DNA of 64,000 bases from Chionis minor (lineage: Eukaryota > Chordata > Aves > Charadriiformes > Chionididae): positions 41,652 through 105,651 of the forward strand of contig VZSF01001522.1 of the NCBI GenBank assembly GCA_013398295.1. Direction: 5' to 3'. The notes under the pieces were generated by a model. It was not told where the DNA came from, ran no database searches, and was given only the letters and a program-made list of their open reading frames with translations. The translations under genes were made by a program, and so were the position numbers. Positions 35,450-44,789 of the stretch are shown here, piece after piece (positions within the stretch are counted from its first letter, which is position 1; every line of letters starts with the position of its first letter).

Positions 35450-36020
35450 ACAAAAACAGTTATGTTGTTCCTATCAGAGCAAGAAAAATACCGTTGCATA
35501 TTCATTAAGATTTGTTCAAAAGTTCAGAAAATTCCCTGCAGTCATATAATGGGTGATAATTCAATTTATTTATGTTTTTAAGGCATGAAGACTAGCTTTA
35601 ATTTCCCTCAACTGTGCCTCTATTATTATTAATCTACTTATCTTCTAAAAAGATCATCTAAACTACACTTCTACAGGGAATGTGATCTTTGGCCATGTAG
35701 GGCTTTGCAATTATCCAGTTCTGAATGAACTTGTTGTTAAAACATTTTTTAAGTCTAATGAAAACATTAGATCAATTCCTCGCAGTGATAGTTGTCATTA
35801 AATCAATAGTGTGTGTAAGTCCATTATACTGATATTTGACACGAACTGCCGAAGGTCTGCTAACAATGAAACCATGCTGAAGCGTGTCCTCTGCTAAACA
35901 TGTTTCATACAAGATAAAAATCTGTTAAGTCTACAGTAACTGAAACTTTTCTTCTTTAACGAAAATAAACAAAATATCTGAAATGTAACTCACACTAGGA
36001 CCACCATGATCACACAGGTT
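35450..36020. promoter_or_regulatory. Candidate conserved non-coding element
   Basis: A repeat-free, stop-dense AT-rich block of about 570 bases. TTGCATATTCATTAA at 35,494-35,508 reads in reverse as TTAATGAATATGCAA, close to the POU class III word ATGAATATGCA. Further on are many words of conserved-enhancer type (ATTATTATTAATC, TCATTAAATCAA). Of all the blocks it looks most like a long conserved element by texture, but conservation could not be measured. Confidence 0.42.
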
Positions 36021-36161
36021 TTGGAACCGGTCCTTTTATCACACCTTTATCACAGCTGTGCTCTCAAGTCAGTCAGAAAAGCTTTTTTTTTTTGATTGTT
36101 TATCTATATGGCTAACAAAGCACTGGCAGAGATTTCCTAACAAGGTTCTGCTAAACATGGA

Positions 36162-36223
36162 GGACCTGATCCTACCCCTCCGAAAGCAATGGCACTGTTG
36201 CTGACTTCAGTGGAAGTCAGGCC
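36162..36223. mobile_element. Palindromic MITE-like relic
   Basis: GACCTGATCCTACCCCTCCG on the left and CTTCAGTGGAAGTCAGGCC on the right bracket AAGCAATGGCA. This follows the recalled sauropsid palindrome GGCCTGATCCTGCTCCCATT / GACTTCAATGGGAGCAGG. Diverged, but both halves are recognisable. Confidence 0.55.
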
Positions 36224-39200
36224 ATTCCTCAGGTCCCTGGGAAAGGAAAGGTCTTCCCAAGGAGGAACGGCATCTCCGCATCACAGCAGAGCAGCTTGCA
36301 GGGGCAAGAAACACAACCAGACCCATTTCCCAATGGAGAAGAGTGGTTTCTTTGTATATGCCATTATATAGCAAATGGGAAGGGCTATTGAAAGACCTCT
36401 GGCTCTGTGTTCTTTAAGTATTCTTCCAGTGACCTGCAAATTCAGCTCCCCCTCCTGCCATGGGTGCTTCAGGAACAGCATCGCTGACAGCGCAGTCCTG
36501 CGAGAGTGTGATGTCTAATGTACATAATATATCATGGGACTTTTACCATGAGAGAAATACAAAACTTGAGAAAATGGCTCCCTGATGGAAAGACTGAACT
36601 CCAGAGAAGCTCCATCCAGCATGCCATTTCTTACGGTTTATAAACCTAGTAATTTTTTCAGTGGTAGTACATAGCTTTCCCTCACAGGCAAAGGAACTAT
36701 GAGCACACAAGTAGAAAGAGAAATAATGGTCAATGGCAGACATGAACAATTTTCTGGCTGAAAAGGCCATTTTAAAATGAAGGCTCAGACTATTTTATTT
36801 GAAAGTCATAAAAAATTTACTGGGAGGCAGGCAGAGGCTCAGTGAAACTCTTCATCAAACAATTTTTGAAAATGTCGGTCCTCAGAAACTGCATTTTTTC
36901 CCAAACAAATAAACTAATTGATAGGAAAAAAAAGACACCTGAAACATTCTCTGCCACTTTGGCTTCTGTAATTCTTGCAGCAGAAAATCCCAACCAGTGC
37001 AGATGTGGAGTGAGAACCCAAGCGGAGCAGGGTCACGCCCTGCCCTGTGCTATGGCTCCCACTAACGGCAGCAAGGGAAAGCTCGGTCACTCCCAACAGA
37101 GCAGAGAGAGCAGAAAAAATCTCTACAAAATGTTCTTCACCCCACTTTTGACATTCATTTTTTACATGTCTAAAAATACAGCTACCAACCAGCTTTTCCT
37201 GAATCATTTCCACAGTCAGAATATGAGTTTAACAGGAAATAATCTGAGTATTAGAACCCTTGGATGGGTTTTATCTCGCCTTCAGGCATCTGCAATGTAG
37301 ACTTCTACATCCTCACTTCAGCCAAAGGAGCAAGGTCCAGGGTGGAATTCCCATTGATGGTCTGACATATTTCAGGCATGGGATGAATCATGATCTTGAT
37401 TTCGCTGCCAACTTCTGCCTTGCCTTTATGCGGAGCTGGGGCGACCGGTTCAGACGCGTATTAGATATAACCCCAGCATGACTGTGAGGAGACGCCACCC
37501 AGAAAACAAAGCCCTTGTGCTCAGCCAGCGAGGATGATAGTGGTTGAAACGATGATGTCACGTAGGACTCCCCTTCAGGGAGTGTGAGCCAGGGGATCAG
37601 TGCCATGGGATGAAGGTTCTTACTTATGGTTGAGCAGAGCTTCAACACCGTTCATGTGGGGTCTTTTGATTTTGATCGAGTCTATGCTCCAGTTTGGTTA
37701 CGAGGGACAAAAGTTCCAAAAATCTCAGGCGAGAAGTGGTGAGTGTGGAAGGAGAACAGACAAATATGTTTGTTTCACGTGTTGGTACTGAGGACGATGG
37801 AGATTATCAAAACAGCTGAGTAATTTTCTGTTGGTAACACCGCAGAGCTATCCCCCTCCAATCAAACACAGAGACCAGGTGCAGGCTGTCCTTGGGTCCC
37901 ACTTCTAAATCTCAGATACATTTTTATACGGCCTCTGACTCAAGGAATAAACATGACAGGATTACAGCTAATCAGATAAGTATGTCTTTATTTAACTGTA
38001 ACATAAAAAATTAAGCTTGCAGTATGTTCTTAAGAGATAGAGTCTTCAATCTAATTCAAAGATTTTTTTGAAAGATTTTTTTTCATTTTAATAAAATCGT
38101 GTTGATTTTATTTGACGTTTGATTTCAAGAGAACCACCAAGTGTTCCTCCTTTACCGTCTGTCTCGAACCCGTGTGTAACATGTCACAGCCAAAAGGCTA
38201 GCCCACTCCTCCTGAAGGTTGCTGTATTTTAGCTTTTCGGTGGGTCACACAGATCAGCCGAGGTACAGATCAGCCACTTGAACATTTCCCACCGATGATC
38301 CAGATTTCTATATTGTGCAGCGGAGCGCTGTGCCGGCAGCACAGTACGCATTTGGCACGTGTGTAGGTGCAGGGAATGTAAACCTGCTGACACAAGGTAG
38401 GCTTTCCTCATGTTGAGGAACAAGTTACACTGGGATAAGCAACAGAGCAAATACCCTGCAAATACCAGGGAAGAGGTTTTGGCCAGCTTGTCCCCCTGCA
38501 CTGCTCCGTGGTGGGGCCAGACCAACATTCAATGGGTGCAGTCAACAGCGGGAGGTTGAAGGGAAGTAACATTGCTCCTGTTCAGCAGCCTCTCCTATTG
38601 AAATGTATTTTATATTGCAGCTCCAGGGGTGAAGTCTCAGCCTGGGTCACTCCTCCGGTCTGGCTCCCCACGTGACTGTACACACACCTGTGGTGGTGAC
38701 ACTGTGGTGGAGGTGCGAAGGGGAGAACTTCGCCTTTTGATGGCAACGCTCCTTGTAGGACCATAGTGGTGGCTTTGGGGGACCTCCTTGGGTTCAAAAC
38801 CACATGCATAACTGTAGAGCCCAAGAAGGAACCTATAGAGGTACTCCATATGTTCAAACAGAATATAAGTTTTTCAGAGATGGGATCTGATGTACCGAAG
38901 CATAAAAGAGCTAAAAAAAGATGCTGTGCTGTACAGAAATAAATACACAAATATATTAAGGTTGCAAATCAGGATTTCAGAAGTCCAAAAACGCCTGCAT
39001 TAATGTTGGCTGGGAAACAGCCCTGTGTCTATTGAATTCCCCTCTCATTTGTTGCTGAAACTGGAAGCTTCCCAGTGAATGAGGCAGGAAATTTGAGGAG
39101 GAGGAAGGAGACATGGTGAAGGCAGCTGAATGGTGTCCTGGGGAACTGGCTGCTATCTCTGTCCCTGCTGAAGAGTTTCTCTGAGATACTGCCAAGTCAT

Positions 39201-40080
39201 CCAAACCATACATCGAAAGCTTTGTGTTGGTAATTGTGTGGGTTTTTTGTTTTTTCAGTGCATAAATTAATGCCCCAAGTTCTGATTCACAAAGCTGCTG
39301 AGCACTCGTTGCTGTGAAAGAAAACAAGGGCACTGTCCTTCCAGCACATAAAGTGCTAGAGAACGTGAAGTGTTCAGAAAAATCAGGTCATTAGGCATGC
39401 AAATTGGGTCATCAAAATTAGTGGATCTTTTTGACATTAATCTCTCTAGACTTCTTCCTGGGAAAACAGGGAGATCCCATACCCTACAGGAGAGTTGTGA
39501 ACTAAATTAATTTAATGTTTGTTTCCCCACCAGCTCCCGCTCCATCTGATGCTGATGCTATTTGCATGTCAGGCGGGCTGTTTCCCTCTCTTCCTCGCTC
39601 GCTGCAATCACCAAGGACATGGTCGAGGTGTGGATTGCTGCTGCACCGGTACGGAGCATCCCCACCCCTGGGCAGACATGGAAGGGGAGACCTGCCCCGG
39701 CCCCTACAGCCACACCAGGCACCTCTGGTGCTGGTGGGTCCATCTGGGCTGCTGAGCACTCTGACTTTCAGCTCCCAAATTCTGAAATTTGGTCATATTT
39801 GAGCATTGTCTCACACGTCCAGAGTACCATGAAGGCCAGGATGACCCACCCACTGCCCAGCTTTAGGGCAGTGCTCCACTACATAGAGCAACCCAACAGC
39901 GAAAACAACTTCTGAACACGCTTGTTCCTCAGAGTGGTTCTGGTCCCCTTCCATTTAGACAAGCCCAAGTCTATTATCCCTAAAGTAAAATGCTAAAACT
40001 CCTACCGCAGATGTTTAAAGTAAGCATTTCTCAGAACAAAGAGCTTATTCAGCTTGAAAAGACTTACTACCTACAGAGCC
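36224..40080. other. Unique non-coding sequence
   Basis: No gene supported. The frame at 36,842-37,300 (+, 152 codons) opens with an alternative start and is Lys/Ser/Asn-rich without motifs. Three mutually overlapping frames at 39,502-39,915 reflect a GC-rich patch. A T tract lies near 38,067-38,083. Confidence 0.5.
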
Positions 40081-40980
40081 TCAGCTCCCCACTTCTCCAG
40101 TCCCCAGCATCTGGGGGCCGTCTCAGTCGCTGCTCAGCCTGCCACCCCAAATCCTGCTGCCGGCGGAGGCAGCAGGGTGGGACCCCTCAAAACTGCTGTG
40201 CCTCCGTCACCCACGGCTTTGTCAAGGGATTCGGGGAGAGAGGTACGGCTGCGTCTGAAGCCATGGCGCTCATCAGGGAGGACTTATTTCAATATGTTGT
40301 TGAAACTATCTGATGTCAGGTTATATGTCTCAGGGGGACGCGTGTTTCGTGTAGTTTGTTATGCCATCTGTTAAGAAATGCAGCCACTCATCTCTCCGCT
40401 ACAGGACCACAGATGGGGAGTTTTTCCCCCTGTGTGCATTACTGTCAATATATGCCAAAGCCTTCTTAGCTGGAGCCAGGTGGAATCACCACCACGACGA
40501 GCGCGCCTGGGAAGAAGGGTGCTGCACGGGTCTTCCCAAGCACCTTGGCTCACGGCGTGCAGATGAGCTTCACGAACAAAGCCAGCCTACGCCGGCGGGG
40601 TCAGGTCCCCAAAATCCTTCTGGCTTGCAGGGCGCCAAGCAACAGAGCGGAGCTCAAGGAGGAGGGAGTGCGGCTTCGTGCAACACGGCGTGCAGCCTCA
40701 GCTGCAGATTTTACCCTCCTGTTGGTTGGCTGTGCACGGTGCTTGCCCCAAATCACTGTCTGGCGACCGCCCCGGCAATCTCAGACACACAAAAAAATCC
40801 GAAACCTCAACTGCTGCCTCTGTGGAGGTGCCACAGCTCTCAATGAAGGCTTGGTGTGCGCTTAACTAAACACCACGTCTCCAGCGCTCCAGACTGCGAA
40901 GGAAACCGTGCTCTGCTGACTGACCGGCCGAGTCCTGCAGGGGAAAAAGCAAACACGAAGCGAGCAGCAAGTCCCCCAAC
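40081..40980. promoter_or_regulatory. CpG-rich segment, candidate unannotated CpG island
   Basis: By hand count there are about 45 CpG in 900 bases, densest at 40,490-40,640 (for example CGACGAGCGCGCC and ACGCCGGCGGGG). GC content looks to be about 55 percent, so the observed/expected ratio is around 0.6 or slightly above. Most of the window is much poorer in CpG. In birds such segments often mark promoters; none is otherwise visible. An ATG-initiated 161-codon frame (40,361-40,846, +) lies within it but is overlapped by open frames in other phases, as expected of GC-rich DNA. Confidence 0.4.
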
Positions 40981-41103
40981 GGCTATAAGCTGCTATTGAC
41001 TTAAGCGTCAATAACGCTCCTTTTTTTCAGGGGTGATTATCGCACCTTTTAATATTGAGCTGACACTTTTCCAGCACGACTGGGTCCGTTCCTGAGCCTG
41101 TGG

Positions 41104-41260
41104 GTTGGAAGTTTTAAAGGGAGGTTTTACAGAAAGGGGACTGTAGCTGGAAGTTTTATTGAAAACTGGAAGTTTTACAGAAAGGGGACGTTGGTTAGGA
41201 AGGGAAGTTTAACACAAAGGGGATTTCATTAGGAAGGAAAATTTTACGGAAAGGGGACTT
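41104..41260. repeat. Minisatellite, about 35-bp unit, 4-5 diverged copies
   Basis: The core TTTTACAGAAAGGGGAC recurs at about 41,125, 41,173, 41,208 (TTTAACACAAAGGGGAT) and 41,242 (TTTTACGGAAAGGGGAC). Copies are joined by GGTTAGGAAGGGAAG-like linkers, and a half unit (GTTTTATTGAAAACTGGAA) lies at 41,153-41,171. It begins immediately after the CpG-rich segment. Confidence 0.85.
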
Positions 41261-41958
41261 CAAAGCCAGCCCGTTCTGATCACCCTCCACTCACTGGTCT
41301 CTTTGGGACAGGTATTTCACCCAAGCAGAATAGAAACTGTTTTCAGATTTATTTTCACTGTCGCCCTGCTCTCGTGGGCACTGCTCCCATCACATGGATG
41401 GCAGCACCTGGTGGTGTTCCAGAGTCCAAGTAACGTTGCTGTCCTTTGGGAAGACCCAAGTGAGCAGCAGGAGCTGCAAAGCAGCTCCCTGGGGATGAGG
41501 AAGCACTTCTCAGGCTGGTGGGCATGCCAGAAAGTCTGTCTGAAAACTGAACCAAAAAAATATAATTTGTTCCACCACTGTTAGAAAGATCTTCCCCCTC
41601 CACCCCTAGCCCCACTTCCAGCTGTGGGTGATGCTCAGGCCTTCTGCAAACCTGCTTTCAAAGCTCAGACCTGGGATGCTGCCTTGGAGTCAGAATTGTG
41701 TGGTACCAGCAGACATTTGCGCCCATCACTCCTTATAAAAGCCTGTTTGGCTTCACCAAACACAGTCCCCCAATTGAGCCCCTCACCTCCGCAAAGCTCC
41801 ATAGGTTCTTGCTCCCCATGCCCACTCTGGCCAGGCTCCATGCACCAGCAGAGGCAGGTGAGGTGGCCCCAGCTCCAGGGGGACCAGTTGGCAGCCCCAG
41901 AAACCACTGGAGACAGCAGGGAACCTGGAGGTGCAACTGAGCTGTTCTGAAGCACCAA
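41261..41958. other. Unique non-coding sequence
   Basis: No gene supported. The part 41,600-41,950 is GC-rich with overlapping frames in several phases. Confidence 0.5.
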
Positions 41959-42372
41959 ATCATAGAATCATAGAATGGTTTAGGTTGGAAGGGACCTTAA
42001 AGGTCATCTAGTTCCAACCCCCCTGGCATGGGCAGGGACACCTCCCGCTAGACGAGATTGCACAAAGCCTCATCGAACCTGGCCTTGAACACTTCCAGGG
42101 ATGGGGCCTCCACAGCTTCTCTGGGCAACCTGTTCCAGTGCCTCACCACCCTCAGAGTGAAAAACTTCCTGAGATCTACTCTCCATCTCCCCTCTTCCAG
42201 CTTGAAGCCATTACCCCTCGTCCTGTCATTACATGCCCTTGTAAAAAGTCCCTCTCCAGCTTTTTTGAAGTCTCCTTTCAGATACTGGAAGGGGCTATAA
42301 GGTCTCCCTGGAGCCTTCGCTCCTCCAGGCTGAACAACCCCAACTCTCTCAGTCTGTCCTCACAGCAGAGGT
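41959..42372 (-). mobile_element. CR1 LINE fragment, longest intact one on the minus strand
   Basis: Starts AATCATAGAATCATAGAATG (3' terminus, reversed). It follows the common avian CR1 3' region: GGACCTTAAAGGTCATCTAG, CTGGCCTTGAACACTTCCAG, CTCTGGGCAACCTGTTCCAG, CCTCGTCCTGTCATTACATG, AAGGTCTCCCTGGAGCCTTC, CCCCAACTCTCTCAGTCTGT. Open frames read across it at 42,058-42,374 are CR1-derived and not genes. Near-intact words suggest moderate age. Confidence 0.95.
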
Positions 42373-42586
42373 AGGAGACCAATATTTGCTCATCCTGGAT
42401 TTTTATAACCAAACGCGAGTTTTGACTGATGTCCAGTTTGTGCAGCAAGAAGGCAGATGCTCTACTCTGGTGCTCTGTGGACTTCAGGCTCCTTCATCCT
42501 GCCTCACTCTGCAGGATTGGGGCTTAGTTTACCACGTGACTAACTAAATAAAAAAGTGAAAGTACTTTAATAGGATACTGTGACTA

Positions 42587-42638
42587 ATCATAGAATCATA
42601 GAATCACTTGGGTTGGAAGAGACCTTCAAGATCAAGTC
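42587..42638 (-). mobile_element. Very short CR1 3' fragment (about 52 bp)
   Basis: AATCATAGAATCATAGAATC followed by ACTTGGGTTGGAAGAGACCT and TCAAGATCAAG is an unmistakable CR1 3' terminus on the minus strand. It is truncated after about 52 bases. It lies 215 bases beyond the larger CR1 copy. Confidence 0.9.
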
Positions 42639-42639
42639 A

Positions 42640-44030
42640 TGGATGAATATATGAATGGAAAGGATATATGAATTTGCAGATATCTTCTCTACTGCTGCCA
42701 TAATTTACTTCTGCCATAATTTAAGGTTGCACCCGCCCACGGAAAAAATGCCAACAACTCATAAAACAATTTTCAAATAAACAGATATCTTATACTATGC
42801 ATATACATCTTTGAGGCACGTAAAGCCCTCCATCTAAAGCAACCTCCAGCAGCGCTCTGCCTGCCATAAACTCTCAGCAGGGACTGCCCGCATGCATTTA
42901 TTTTGAGCACCCACATATTGCTCCTGCATCTCTGATGGCACGGCAAGGAGACAGCTGGCAGGATCCCCTCGGCTGGGGGATGCTTCAGCCACAGACCAAG
43001 TTCATCAGCACCTGTGTGGAGCCCCATGTAGCCAAAATTTTCCTCCGTGTCTCTTACAACTGGGAGGCTGCCAGTGCTACATCTGCCTCTACAAGTTAAG
43101 AGTCCTGTATCAAATATTTGGACTCCAAAAAATAGGGCCCCAAGAGAGAGAGGATTAGGCGCAACCCTTAAAAAAAAATGAAGTCTTTGTGTTTTAATAT
43201 CCGCATTCATATCTCAGCCTCTGTCAAGCTTTTCACACAGTGCTTTGGGTGGGGGGCAGCCAAGAGTCATGGCACCTCGGAGGGAGCCGCCGGTTGAGGG
43301 AGCATGTCCTTCGACGCCAGGAAGGGCAGCAACAACGCAGACCTTGGAGAGGAGAAACACTTGCTCCTTTCTGCACCTGTATAATTCCCCAGATGGACGC
43401 CCACTAGGGTTGCCAGATTTAAAATCTGAAAATAAGAGATGCAGCAGCCACAGCAGCTGGAGGAAGCTGTGAGGAACTATTTTTCCATCGTGTCACTGAA
43501 AAAAAATAAAATTGGAAGTGGAATAGAAATAGAAAAAAAAACCCGAAACAACAGAAAAGGAAGAGTAAAAACTTCAGGGAGGCCAGGGTGGAAAGGAAAG
43601 GAATAGAAGTAACAGAAAACAACAAAAAACCAGCACTTTCAGTCCTGAATATGAGGAAGTTCGGAGAAAAACAACAATTCTGCTCTTACAAAAATTTGCA
43701 AAAAAGCCCAAACAAAAACCCCTGAATGGGCAAAAATGCTGGCCATCATAAAAACTCACAATCTCCACAATTTTTTAGGCAAATGACCAGCAACATGGCA
43801 ACTTTTGTGCATCGATCCTTAGGAAACAGCACTCCCCCTGACTCCTGTCAAGAAGGACAAGGGCTTAGCTCAGGCACCGAGGAGCTGACATAGTTAAACA
43901 CTGCTGCTGGCAGATACAATCCAGTTTATGACTGAGGCTGCAAAAACACGCATGAAAGCAAATTCGTAAGAAAGATACTCTAATGAAGATGTATAGAAGG
44001 GCTGTAATGCCATGTAGCCTCTTGATAGCT
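42640..44030. other. Unique non-coding sequence with A-rich tail
   Basis: No gene supported. A 145-codon minus frame at 42,773-43,210 lacks features. From about 43,495 to 43,760 the + strand becomes strongly A/purine-rich (AAAAAAAATAAAATTGG, GGAAAGGAAAGGAATAGAAG, AACAACAAAAAACC), which explains the Phe/Leu-rich minus-strand frames there. Confidence 0.5.
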
Positions 44031-44032
44031 AA

Positions 44033-44102
44033 GGCCCTGATCCTGCAAATTAAGCTAAGCGGCTAAGTTAATCAGATGCATAAGCGTTTGCAACATCAGT
44101 GG
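44033..44102. mobile_element. Palindromic MITE-like repeat with internal deletion
   Basis: Inverted ends CCCTGATCCTGCAAA (44,035-44,049) and TTTGCAACATCAGTG (from 44,087) agree at 12 of 15 positions. Inside lie AAGCTAAGCGGCTAAGTTAA and GATGCATAAGCG, close to the recalled sauropsid words TTAAGCATGTGCATAAG. The 70-base span is shorter than typical palindromic copies, which suggests loss of the centre. Confidence 0.6.
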
Positions 44103-44362
44103 TTTGTTTTTTTTTTTTCCCCTTCCCCAAATGAGCTAAATTCAAAAAGCCCTGGTTTAAATTACACGAAGATATTAGCAACATTGGTTCTTTATTAGAA
44201 ACAGTTTATTCATTCCGGGTGTACAGTACGGAGCAACACGCCTGGCATGGTTAGTGATGCGTGAACCTGAAGGGGAAGAAATCCCTTTGCATTCCCTTCA
44301 CAGCCAAGTTGCACAACAATTCAGGCTGCTGCCTCAGCAGCCAAATGGGCAATTTTCCAAGC

Positions 44363-44644
44363 CTAAAAGTCAGCAACGAACCCAAGTGTTAAGGCAGCTT
44401 TGTTCTCCCTTAAAGCTGACCAGATACCCTTGGAAAGCTCCCTCGGATCATTCTTCCTCCCCACCTTCTCCCTGACAGCCTCTTTCACCAGAAGAGCAAA
44501 ACCATGATGTTGCATTCCCCTGCCCTCCGCTCCAAAGCAAGGGGTGAAAACCCCACGTGGCTTCACAAGGTCAATGGCAAAACCTTTGGTTCGTGTCAAA
44601 GCTATAAATTTCCTGGTGAGGATGACAAAATCAGAATGATGCAC
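44363..44644 (-). other. Exon-like open frame with strong splice acceptor, unassigned
   Basis: On the minus strand, TTTTTAATTCTCCTCATCCC followed by TCAG ends at 44,645. That is a good polypyrimidine-plus-AG acceptor. From there 93 codons are open to TAG at 44,363, beginning VHHSDFVILTRKF. The product is basic with mixed composition. I recognise no family and no catalytic motif, and no ATG opens it. It could be a terminal coding exon or a chance pairing of acceptor and open frame. Confidence 0.18.
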
Positions 44645-44661
44645 CTGAGGGATGAGGAGAA

Positions 44662-44787
44662 TTAAAAATCCAGGCTCTCCGACAGCTCATCTCCTGCCTC
44701 AAAGGTAAGTTTAAAGCTGTGGCAAATGTGTGTTAGCAGCAGGCACGGCAGAGTCACCCTCAGGAGCCATCCCATCCATGTCTTCAT
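44662..44787 (-). other. Small ORF with signal-peptide-like sequence, 41 codons
   Basis: ATG at 44,785-44,787 has G at -3 and A at +4. The predicted start is MKTWMGWLLRVTLPCLLLTH followed by ICHS. That is a short charged N-region, a hydrophobic core of about 14 residues and a small residue at a plausible cleavage point, with 17 residues after it before a TAA. It lies 17 bases upstream of the acceptor noted at 44,645. A secreted micropeptide or a first exon is conceivable; a chance hydrophobic frame is the simpler view. Confidence 0.15.
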
Positions 44788-44789
44788 GG

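Noticed and set aside
40361..40846. ATG-initiated 161-codon frame inside the CpG-rich segment considered as a gene
   Set aside because: Other phases are also open over much of it, composition is Ser/Gly/Ala/Pro as expected from GC-rich DNA, and no domain or splice structure supports it.
42058..42374. Two plus-strand frames of 78-80 codons
   Set aside because: They lie entirely in the reverse strand of a CR1 3' UTR.
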